DNA of 64,000 nt from Psettodes erumei (Eukaryota; Chordata; Actinopteri; Pleuronectiformes; Psettodidae). Below are positions 56,201 to 64,000 of this stretch, in pieces. Numbering within the stretch: the stretch's first letter is position 1; each line of letters opens with the position of its first letter. Below the pieces are notes generated by a model, which saw only the letters and a program-made list of their open reading frames with translations, ran no database searches and had not been told where the DNA came from. A program made the translations under genes and the position numbers. Where the stretch lies: positions 5,014,001 to 5,078,000 of the forward strand of contig JAFBJZ010000422.1 in the NCBI GenBank assembly GCA_016785225.1. Reading direction: 5' to 3'.

Positions 56201-58675
56201 GCCACAGGCGATCACTCCATATACTTTCACTTTGACCCGTTACTATTAATTTCAATCACCTTTTCCCATAACTGGGACTTGCACCTTGATATGAAATGGT
56301 TGTGATGTGACTGTGATGCACCTTTTGCCATTTAATACTGCTGAGAAATGCTTATCTTACCTAAAGAAAGACTAACACTGCGCAATCGTGCTTAATGCTA
56401 TACATTTCAAGCCTCTTTGTGGATCTTTCAAAATGAGCTCCTCCGCACATTTATCATGCAGATAAGATCAAAGCCTGGACAGTCAACTACTTGCCTGGGA
56501 TTCATTTTTATTTTTCATAACAGTGGAGGCAGGCAATGGTGATTCAGTTTGAACTCCTCCGAATGCATAAACTGACCCTCCGCGAGATGAATGTCTCTTT
56601 CACGACCTGCAACCCTGCGCTGGACATCATCACTGCTCGAGGTTCATGTCTCGGCTCAACATGCCGCCATGAGTACCAACTACCTAATGAGCAAGTTTTA
56701 ATGAAGCCAGCTCAGTGTGAAAAATACTGCTCTATTCATATCCCCCATAGCCAAAGTTGACATCTTTCACATATCTCCTTGCGTCTGACAAGCAGTCAGA
56801 TCTATAGAAACAACACTTTGAATTAATTTCCTGTCAATTAGCTGTAATCATTTCAGTTATTAAGTATTCTTATGCTGATTTACTAAGATACTAATGCAAT
56901 ACATGTGCCTTACTGTGCTTTGAATGGCAAAAACAATATTCACAGGCATGTAAGCTGAACATGGTCTGACTCATGGAAGTGCACAGACATGTTTGACTGC
57001 CATGAACCAACAAAGAAAGGCAACAGAAGCCAAGAAACAGCACAACGGCCCCATCTTTTTCCTGCTAAGAAATGCTGCTTTATATTTGCCCTACTAGCTG
57101 TTATTGCACAATTATTGTTATTTCGAGATCCCTCTGTGTTGCCTTACAGGTATGTGGAGCAGTTCGCAGAGCAGGATAATGTGTGAGCTCCGCTTTCTGT
57201 CCATATAAGCCTACGACTATCACAGAAACTGCCCAGAATTCCACATAAATGGGTTGAGTCATTCAAACAGCCCGTAGTTTCTGACCTTTTGCAGTTTTGG
57301 TCCCGGCTAATTAATTTAGGCGGATCGCTCAACAGGCTAGACTCAACATCTCTATCTCACAACCACACTCACAAAAAATGCTAATTAATTTGATCAGTTA
57401 TTTATCCTAGATGTAGCTATACTTTTTGTTTTATTATGTGTATTGAAATATGCATGTTTGCAGAAGGAAACAGATATGTTTTTTTGGCCTTTTTTCGCAT
57501 ATGGCTGGACAACATCTTTGTCTCTGTCAAAATTTGAATCATTCATTTATCTTCCAAAATAAATGTCCATCAGTGACCATCAAAGAGAGAGAGATAGAAA
57601 GAGAAAAAGAGAAAAGAAAAGTGTGCCCTTCAGCATTCCTTAATGACCTCTCCCTTAACATTTCACCAATGAAGAGGATATTAATAATGAATACAGAGGC
57701 TAGATATAATGCACATTCCTGCCTTTGTTAAGCAGGAATGCTGATGCCAGTTAAAATGATGGCCGTAGTGGGTCTAATGATATCGCTTAGCACTGTGGCA
57801 GCAGGAATGAGACTGACAAGGTTTGGGTACAGTGACAGACACTGAGAGCAAACAGCACACAGCTCTCCTCTCACAAGCCTGTGGACAGTTGCCACAAAAA
57901 AATCAATATTCCAAGCTTCATTCAATTACATGGAGAGCTCAGTGACACTCCGCAGTGACAGATTCACTGCTGAGGATGGAAACTTGTACTCAGAGGAGGT
58001 TTTACTAAACAATGAAGACGCTATAAAACTTACATAGAGCATAGGGTGAAAGGCTGAGTTTATGGTGTTGTACAGTGTAGGGTAAAACGCTGCTGAATAT
58101 TACTATTCATATTGAATGATGAAAACATGTATAATATGCTTAAATGTGGACATGCAGTGACTAGAAATGCGTAAGTATGAAGCCAAACATATAATCAACA
58201 CGTGGTAGGAAAAAAACTGCGTTTATGTACAATTTTTGTTTTCTTTTTTTTTTAAATATGCGCGCACACAGAAACGCGCGCATGCTCAGGCGCACTCACG
58301 CACACACTAATGCATGTAAAATGTTTTATGTAGCCACAGTGTTGTACAACTCAGCCAGTTGGTGACTGGATGTCCGCGTTCGTACGTTATCGTCGACTAC
58401 AAAACAAAAATGCAAGTTCTTTACGTTATTTTGAAAACGAGCATCTCGGTAGACGTCAGCATTAACCCTAGAGCCACAGGACAAATGGGCCAAAGGAAGG
58501 AACGAGCGAAATCTTGAATTTAATTCATTTCGATCTGCCCGTTTTCATAAAACGTGCGAATGGCGTTGGGTCGGATTGTCGTCCTCCCCCGCTAGAGACA
58601 GATAATTTAACACAAGTCAAGTCCCTACTTACCCAAAGTTATGAGATGAAACAGATAAACTCCCCACAGATCCAT
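29117..58675 (-). CDS. gfra4: gfra4, GDNF family receptor alpha 4 (complete, 8 coding exons)
   Basis: The gene encodes a GPI-anchored co-receptor that binds a GDNF-family ligand (persephin in birds and mammals) and presents it to the RET tyrosine kinase at the neuronal surface. The eight exons total 1302 nt and give 433 residues. Residues 1 to about 22 are a hydrophobic signal peptide, about 26-103 domain 1 (CKRGMKKEKNC), about 144-250 domain 2 (LLFCPC, CAERRRQTIVPSC), about 250-335 domain 3 (ITPNYVDNSTSSVAPWC), then a Ser/Gln-rich linker and a GPI tail (NLLLLLLHLL). Domain 2 is closer to mammalian GFRA4 than to GFRA1 or GFRA2. Mammalian GFRA4 lacks domain 1, while bird and fish forms keep it. 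Linkage to slc4a11 agrees with human 20p13. Intron 3 uses a GC donor. Whether this is the a or b teleost copy cannot be told. Confidence 0.95.
29991..30157 (-). CDS. gfra4: gfra4 exon 7 (linker)
   Basis: This 167-nt exon starts NALMTFG, matching the family's NAIQAFG, then runs through a Ser/Gln/Pro-rich linker to ILDTIIPTQ. The donor CAG|GTGTGC is phase 0. The frame stays open for 29 codons past the donor, so intron retention would give a different C terminus. Confidence 0.9.
30850..31174 (+). repeat. Dispersed teleost repeat
   Basis: The segment carries GAAATATCTCAAAAACTACT, GATTACCATGAAATTTTGTA, TTTGGTGATCCC, CAGCATGTTAGCATTGTCAT and AGCATGGCTGTAGAC in the order known for a very common fish repeat. 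A partial second copy lies at 37088-37251. It sits in intron 6 of gfra4. Confidence 0.85.
32210..32344 (-). CDS. gfra4: gfra4 exon 6 (rest of domain 3)
   Basis: This 135-nt exon encodes STITPNYVDNSTSSVAPWCS, GSQRDECHNFLGSF and TNNICL. It has a sequon (NST) and the family's VAPWC motif. The acceptor is CTCTGCAG and the donor GTGAGT. Confidence 0.97.
33127..33236 (-). CDS. gfra4: gfra4 exon 5 (start of domain 3)
   Basis: This 110-nt exon encodes SRLAQFQYDCEPSKTTANGC then RQGNYGACLLAYTGLI, the family's conserved NYxxCLLAYTGLIG block. It has a TTCCGCAG acceptor and a GTGGGT donor. Confidence 0.97.
34033..34378 (-). CDS. gfra4: gfra4 exon 4 (domain 2)
   Basis: This 346-nt exon encodes the ligand-binding domain 2: NRCLDAAKACNVDDLCQKLR, CNKALRRFFDRVP, HELLFCPCTGTACAERRRQT and CLTQMRICKADYIC. 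The acceptor is ATCCACAG and the donor CAG|GTTAGA. It is strongly conserved. Confidence 0.97.
35690..35765 (-). repeat. Fragment of the dispersed ATTAATCGAT family
   Basis: GAGAAAATAATCAGCAGATC followed by AATCGATAATC matches the head of the family present at 9.17 and 18.26 kb. It lies in intron 3 of gfra4. Confidence 0.6.
36202..36282 (-). CDS. gfra4: gfra4 exon 3 (domain 1-2 linker)
   Basis: This 81-nt exon encodes LNLVERYPYETVQRDYDYV then RLASITA, the family's short linker exon. The acceptor is CTTTCAG. The only donor that keeps frame is CTG|GCAAGT, a GC-type splice site. Confidence 0.9.
36569..36844 (-). CDS. gfra4: gfra4 exon 2 (domain 1)
   Basis: This 276-nt exon carries cysteine-rich domain 1: RDCLVAGDSCSSDETC, RLRTLRQCVAG, and HGCQCKRGMKKEKNCLSIYW. 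It has one N-glycosylation sequon (NGS). The acceptor is CTCACAG; the donor ATG|GTCAGG is weak but keeps phase with exon 3. Confidence 0.95.
37088..37251 (+). repeat. Second, partial copy of the 30.85 kb repeat family
   Basis: TTTTTCATCTAGCCCCATCA, AATGCCTGCAAAAACA and CACCTTCAGCTGTATTTTGG match the family's middle section, which is not the section preserved at 30.85 kb. Confidence 0.65.
45859..45913. repeat. Perfect hairpin, 17-bp stem and 21-nt loop
   Basis: ACTTCAAGGCCTGGATG at 45859-45875 is exactly complementary to 45897-45913. The loop contains GACGTC. The stem is GC-richer than its surroundings. No coding context or mobile-element ends are apparent. Confidence 0.85.
46502..46571 (+). 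repeat. Polypurine tract
   Basis: About 70 bases are almost entirely A and G on the plus strand, with scattered C and T. This is low-complexity sequence. Confidence 0.75.
47838..48060. mobile_element. Tc/mariner-like non-autonomous element remnant
   Basis: The left end, TAGTGCATCTCAAAGAATTT, is a diverged form of an end common in fish genomes (GTGCATCTCAAAAAATTAGA). The right end, CATATTCAAATTTTTGAAAG, is roughly its reverse complement, giving inverted termini of about 20 bp. No transposase remains. The superfamily is from memory. Confidence 0.6.
48646..49139. mobile_element. Solo LTR of a retrotransposon (484 bp) with target duplication
   Basis: The LTR runs from 48651 (TGTTATGATC) to 49134 (GTTCATCACA), so it starts TG and ends CA with imperfect 8-bp inverted termini. 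It is flanked by the direct repeat TCAAG at 48646-48650 and 49135-49139. A TATA-like TATTTAAACCC lies near 48806 and AATAAA near 49076, in the order promoter then polyadenylation signal that defines plus orientation. No internal region remains, so it arose by recombination between two LTRs. The 5-bp duplication fits Gypsy or retrovirus-like integrases. Confidence 0.85.
49135..49306 (-). pseudogene. Unrecognised codon-biased, cysteine-rich ORF or exon
   Basis: After a TTTTAG acceptor-like site the frame reads GWTEHCSIPPVCQERKHT, then NWLEGTCLCELWWIYNICSM, to a TGA. Codons end mostly in G or C, unlike the AT-rich surroundings, which suggests present or past coding. Five of about 57 residues are cysteine. 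The stop codon is inside the right target duplication of the adjacent solo LTR. I do not recognise the family. It could be an exon of a nested minus-strand gene, a gene fragment or chance. No partner exon was found. Confidence 0.3.
50121..50397. repeat. Dispersed repeat with CCATCC start and tRNA-like end
   Basis: The copy begins CATCCATCCATCCATCATCT, contains GAGAAACATGCAACTCCACG, and ends GGTTCAAACCCGGGACCTTC followed by GCTGAGATGACACTGCC. This is the order seen in a very abundant fish repeat; the GGTTCAAACCC part resembles a B-box. The middle is diverged or deleted. Confidence 0.7.
52462..52482. repeat. Short (GA)n tract
   Basis: GGGAGAGAGAGAGAGA-type dinucleotide run of about 20 bases. 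Confidence 0.8.
57584..57622 (+). repeat. Purine-rich AGA/AAG tract
   Basis: A run of AGAGAGAG, ATAGAAAG and AGAAAAG units is visible. It is low complexity. Confidence 0.8.
58633..58675 (-). CDS. gfra4: gfra4 exon 1 (coding part, signal peptide)
   Basis: ATG at 58675 opens MDLWGVYLFHLITL, a hydrophobic signal-peptide start, and the exon ends at a consensus donor (G|GTAAGT). The leftover G joins exon 2 to give ALLEVILASRDC. The context AGAGATGG is favourable for initiation. Confidence 0.88.
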
Positions 58676-58968
58676 CTCTGTGTGAAATGAGACGTCAGAG
58701 ATAACGCGTCGGATGTGCACCTACAGCTGTATAATTGCACGACAAGAAAAGGATGTGGAGATCATACTTGACACAAGGGGATTAATCCTAATTCCTTAAA
58801 CCGCCTCTTTTTTTAAGATTGTCGCCGCTGTATGCTATTTTTCTTAGAATCCCATCAGTTTCTTCCAAGATGCCGGTAAAGTCGCGCTTTAGCGCAAAGC
58901 CAGAGCCATGCGTAAGCGACGCGAGGGAAAGTTGTTCCTGCGCGCTGTGCGGTCCGGTGCTGTTGTCT

Positions 58969-59071
<103 letters not shown>

Positions 59072-59178
59072 CAGGCAGCTTTCTGTTGCGCGCGTCTGTG
59101 CTCGCTGTCTGCTGCTGGAGAGATGCTGGGTGCTGCCGGGAAGAACCGCTGCCAAGAGGGAGGGAGAGGACTCGAAAC

Positions 59179-59199
59179 ATGGCCAGTGATAGTGGACCG
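59179..59199 (+). other. Possible divergent first coding exon (weak)
   Basis: An ATG in strong initiation context (AAACATGGC) opens MASDSGP and is followed by a GTAATA donor-like site in the CpG-rich region, pointing away from gfra4. No continuing exon was recognised downstream, so this may be chance. Confidence 0.15.
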
Positions 59200-59235
59200 G
59201 TAATAAAAGCGTGACATGAGGTTAATTCTGCAGCA

Positions 59236-62200
59236 GCAGCGTTATTCTGACGTCCCCACAGGGACTCGTATTCTCTGTGTGGTAGTTTATAGTGACTATA
59301 ACCTTCTTTGTGGCATGTTTATACCTTTTTTTGCTGGTGTTCCTTTTTGATAGCATTGTGTATTTATTTCCTATAAATATGACATGCCACTCTAAATATA
59401 ATTTCAATTTTGTACTGTACTGGATTTGCATGGTAGTTTTGTGAGATGATGACTTGCCTTTTTGTTATGCATGTCAGTTATTCATATGTCCCTTATCATC
59501 ATCTCAAGGTCTAAAAGTTGTCATTTAGTTTGCCTGAGTTTTTGTTGCTGAGTGTTCATAAATGCATAAAAGAGCTTAACATTAGACTCTGAGCCACTAA
59601 AACTTGCAAGGACTATTTTTTATGGCTTAAGAAATTGACAGTTGTGATCAGATGTTTTGCAAGCCACTCTAGCGATCATCCGCACTCAGCCTATATCCTT
59701 ACAGGGCTCCCAGAAAGTTAAAAAAATAATAATAATGTCAACAGAAGAAATCAGAAAAGGCAGCTTTAGGGAACTCTTAACCAGAATCTTATGTCTTTTT
59801 AGTTGTCTGTGCACAAAGTGTACATGTTGACAACACACCTCTAATTGGTTAAACAATAAAATCCAGACAGTCCCTTCAAGCAGATTCCTTCCTAAGCCAG
59901 ATGTAGTCAGCTGCTTAGATTGATCATATGTATACTCTCATTGCTAAGAATGACTTAACGTGTGCTTAGACCCAGAAAAGGAAACAGAAAGCCTGTGTGT
60001 GTATGTGGAGATTTGGATAGACCTCTCCTGCTCACAGCCAACTACCAGAGCTGCATTTCTTAATCTGTTCACTGTTTTAAAACACACAGTTATTGATTTG
60101 TCAGTGTTAAGAATTCAACTTTCACACCTGTTCATTTTATGGTTCAGAAGAAAACATCAGTGGGCCAGGAGGTTACATTTGGAGTTTGTTGACTCACCCC
60201 TTTAGCATGTCTCCAAAACGGCAACAACAAAAGGAGTTTCCAGATGATCCATGCAAACAAGGCCGGCAAGGAGCAGATAACAACAGGTTCACCACGGTGG
60301 ATCAGCCAGGCTCAGTGTGTGTGTGTGCGCTTTACTGTAAATGTGTGTGTTCATGTGTGTCTGTAAAGCAACTGGGGGGGTCCAAAAGGATGATCCAGCC
60401 GTGTCCAGAAGACAGAATTAAGACCTCTGAAGAGCCTTTCCATCTTATCTTTGCTGCCACTCATGGCTGCTCTACTGCAGTCTTTCGCTGGACTTAAATG
60501 AGCTGGCAATATTAATCCCAGAATTTTCATACAAGTCATATGTGTTTCTAGTTTCTTTTGGGGTTTTTTGCTGAGGCCTGAAAAGACAGTAACTGTAAAA
60601 TGTCTTTATGCCTCAACAATCATAATTCTAACAGCCTAACAAGCTCACAATCAGAATATTTGTAACAATACATTACCATCTCTGCTGGGAGTTGGGGTAC
60701 TTGAATGTGGGGAGATGGGCTCAGAAAATGCTTTATGAATCTTTAAAGAGCGACTCAGTGCCATGGGGATGTTTTGCTAAAGTACATATTTGCAATGTGT
60801 CTCTGCATTTGTAATTCAAATCAACATTAAATTCTGCAAGAATGAAAAAGCCCCGTCAACGGTTTGGGCAGAATTATAGGGAAAATGTTTATTTTCTTCT
60901 AAACCATTTAAGGCTTTGGCTCCCTCCCAATGGATGTGGATGCAGAGGGGTTTGTCGTTCTCAACCCCCAAACTCCCACCTAATGTGATCTGAATCACCT
61001 CAGCTCTGATTTCACCAGTAGAAATGTAGCATATCAATCTCTCCAGTAGATGCCTTCTCTTATGAACCTTTTTCTGTCTTAGTTAAACTAAGTGTCAGAA
61101 TGTCCAGGATATCTTACTTCTGTCTCTTTCTTCTTAACCTTTCCGTATGGAGAGTATGTGTTGTTTAAACATAGAAGATGGACAGCACTCAGTTCCCGCT
61201 TCAGGCAAAGGTACATTGATTTCCTGTCTTTGTGAGCTGGGGCAGGGGGTAGTGTGGACACAACATTAATGAGGGATTAGTAATTATACCCATAATCATT
61301 GCTATGTCGAAGTGCCAGAACTGGGTGATGAAGAGAGGCTTTGTAAATATTTGTTGGAAAAGCTTTAACATTTTTCCAAGATGCTCACTGCCAAATGCAG
61401 ACTTCTGACTGCATGATGAACCAAAGCAGGGTGACCTAATTTCCCTGGATTCGATGTAAAGTGTCCAATTTGATGCATTTCTATTTTTTGTTGTTTGTTT
61501 GGGGGAATTTTATTTTGTTTTGTTTTGGGTGGTTTCAAAGCTCCTTCCTCATCATTGGCACAATCACACAAGTGCTTTTATTTGTTTTGCCTGATTAGAC
61601 CACACTCAGGTGGAGGCTTGGTGGGGCCAGGCTTGGATTTATGTGAGGGCACCAGATGCTTTGTGCTGAGAGAACTTTTTCACTGCAGGCATTTGAGCGT
61701 AGTATAGCAGGAAAAGCACAAGTGCAACTTAGCTGGCATGTATGGCTCTGTAACATTAAAGTGTCTCAGTAAGCCATGACTGTGAGATCATGCACAATAA
61801 CCACTCTCTAAACTCACACAGCTAAATGGAATTTAGCCATTATTACTGTTAGAAATTACACCTGGGTATATCTGCCATAACAAGATCTATAAAGGACCGG
61901 TCTCACCAACTATAACTTTTCCTCAGAACTGTTTAATTTCAATGGAATTGCTGCAAACAGGAGCTTCACTCTTTGGGAAAATGTAATTATGCACAAATCC
62001 ATTGCATCACCTTCAGCTTTGGTAAACTTCGACACACAACTTTACTCCCCTGACCAGTAGGAAACCCTGATGTTGACTGTGACCTTGGTAGGAACAGAAA
62101 GCTGTGGGAGCTCTTTAGCTGTGGCCCACCATCCACTTTTATTTGCCCTCTTATGCCAGTGTGACCTGCTTCTATGCCTGTCATTGTCAGACAGAAATGA

Positions 62201-64000
62201 AGTGGAGTTGCCGTTAGCGATAACTTGCTCAGGGAGGTGTCACTATGATACTGACAATGTCAACTGTGACAGTGAGGCTGCATCCACAATACTAAAACCC
62301 CCCAAACCATATGAGCTTCTCTGTGCCACTTTGTGGCGTGACCAGGGCATACCAGTGATAACGATGTGAGTTGTCTTTCCTTGACATTTGCATAAAACAG
62401 GAGAGTTGGAGGGGTGTCAATCAAACAGTTAGCATACACCCACACAAACCTGAGAATTGGTCTAATCATGTGAAATGTTTTAATTATGTGGCAGTTGTCT
62501 TGTTTTTTTGTTTTAATTATCACCATCATTAGAGAGCTTAGAGTCTTACTCCAGTTGTACTCAGAGTCTTACTTTAAATGGTTTTAATTCACTGCCTAAG
62601 TTGAGAAGTTTAGTATCAGGCTGTGTGATGCCACACTCTAACTTCTGTCAACATCTGATATCTTCAGAAAAAAACCCATGGGAAGTCTGCAGCAAAAAAT
62701 AGTCCCTGAAAATCGTTTTATTCTCTGAGCAGTGTCATCATATTTTAGACGTCTTTGCTGGAAAAAACTCTCCTTTTAGTAAAGAAAGTTGGATTAGAGC
62801 AAGAGAACACAAGTTCATGTTACAGGGAGCCATAATGGGTCTGGTGACATGTGTTTCAGGACTTCAATCTACACCTCCAAACATTCACAGAGCTGACTTA
62901 GAAGGAGGCCATACAGGTCCCGGGATAGTGACGTCAGGTCTGCACTTGATTGCAAACAGAGTAGTAGTTGTCTGTGTGAAAGCCCTGGGGACACTTCCTC
63001 TCCACCCACCCCCAGTGGGTTAGTATGGCACAGACAGAGCTTCTTTTCCCCACCAGAAGTGTCACTGTCTCATTCTTGAATATTTGAAGAGGCTTCGTGT
63101 GTGTGTTAACAGAGTTTTAATTTCGTGCACAACTGCCAATATTTGCAGTCGACTCTTTAAAATGCCAGTGGAGAAAATCTACCTTGTCATCTCTGGTGTT
63201 GAGAGGGACTCCAGTGTTGATCAGACACGCAGGGAAGTCTGCTGTGCATGTATCCACGGCATCTCAGAAGAAGGCTGTTCCACAGCCACCACCCCCCGTG
63301 CCAAACAGAGCAGTACTCAAATGGCGCGAGATGGCATGGCGGGTTTTTGCACAGACGGTGACTCTGTTGTTACATCTCACTACAGCAGATGGTGTGTCTC
63401 ATGCATGCTGTGTGGAAGATTGTGTTACTGCTCTGTGGATGCTAGTTGTGTCTTAAACCTAATTTGGGACCAGACAGGTGCAGACACGAACAGACACACA
63501 CACATATGTTCGAATGCAAAGGCACATACGTGGCGAGGAGAGGGCACTGCTGAATTAATCAAGCAGTAAATGTTGACAGGATGACAATAATAGTTTCCTA
63601 ATGGTGAGCACCGTGGAGATTGGCACCACATGCTGCAACACAATGCTTTCCCTCCAATGCTTCCTGTCTTTAAGAGCTGAATATGGGACACATGTATCCT
63701 CTCCTGGCTAGCATTTTTTTAAACTTCTTGCATTTTGTTTCACCTGAGGGCCCAGTCATTTTCACTCATGTAATTAAAGATTAGTAGGGACTGAGAGCAA
63801 AAAGATCAAGTTACACTGGATTTGACAGATGTTAAATTCATGAATCCTTTCTTTTCTCCAGGAGTGGCTATCTACTCTGTGGTAGGTTTAGGGGGGTGAT
63901 AAGGTTATCCAAGAACATCTTTCATTGATTTCCTGACACTCCTGGTGGCCAAAAATAATCAGATGGCACCTGGATCAACAGCTCTGTGTTTTAAGATCCA
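59236..64000. other. Region upstream of gfra4 without recognised gene
   Basis: Open frames here are short and without recognisable motifs, and codon use does not stand out. I see no interspersed element clear enough to name, only short TG-rich patches near 60.32-60.36 kb and a CA-rich patch near 63.49 kb. The next gene must begin beyond the window or have small exons I could not detect. Confidence 0.55.

Larger units (their letters stand above)
36845..58632 (-). other. gfra4 intron 1 (about 21.8 kb)
   Basis: Typical vertebrate first-intron sequence with mobile-element relics at 37.09, 47.84, 48.65 and 50.12 kb, a strong hairpin at 45.86 kb, purine tracts at 46.50 and 57.58 kb, a codon-biased ORF at 49.14-49.31 kb and a GC-richer block at 56.54-56.76 kb. 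The stretch 37.3-45.8 kb holds nothing I recognise, and the rest is AT-rich filler. Confidence 0.7.

Noticed and set aside
57141..57186. Acceptor-like CCTTACAG followed by a short frame to a stop (plus strand)
   Set aside because: Only about 11 codons, with no partner exon and no recognised similarity.
63084..63569. Plus-strand 161-codon frame, the longest in the window
   Set aside because: Composition looks random (scattered cysteines, no domain or hydrophobic pattern), and nothing around it looks like a gene.

Overview
The window is nuclear DNA of a bony fish, most likely a spiny-rayed teleost. It is AT-rich and intron-rich, the coding sequence is split into short exons with GT-AG borders, and it carries interspersed repeats that I recognise as common in teleosts. 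No bacterial, phage or plasmid features are present. Two protein genes can be assembled exon by exon, both on the minus strand. Every exon join was checked for reading phase.

(1) Bases 1-13599 hold slc4a11, a membrane transporter of the SLC4 family. Fourteen exons cover the N-terminal cytoplasmic domain and the first membrane segments, about 507 codons. The rest of the gene lies to the left of base 1. The first coding exon is isolated at 13.5 kb, behind a 7.9 kb intron.

(2) Bases about 28030-58675 hold gfra4, a GPI-anchored GDNF-family receptor alpha. All eight coding exons are present and give a complete 433-residue protein: signal peptide, three cysteine-rich domains, linker and GPI tail. 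Intron 1 is 21.8 kb, and intron 3 appears to be a GC-AG intron. Exon 1 sits in a CpG-rich segment with a long (TG)n tract just upstream. SLC4A11 and GFRA4 both map to human 20p13, so their linkage here looks like conserved synteny.

The 14 kb between the genes, intron 1 of gfra4 and the right end (59.2-64 kb) contain no gene I can support. They hold mobile-element relics: a 162-bp hAT-type MITE with an 8-bp target duplication, a 484-bp solo LTR with a 5-bp target duplication, a Tc/mariner-like remnant, at least five fragments of one dispersed family carrying an ATTAATCGAT-type motif, two copies of another family, perfect hairpins and microsatellites.

The least explained items are a short codon-biased, cysteine-rich ORF whose stop codon lies in the target duplication of the solo LTR, and two perfect 16-17 bp-stem hairpins. 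I see no convincing new multi-gene system. The window is an ordinary vertebrate locus with some unusual details.
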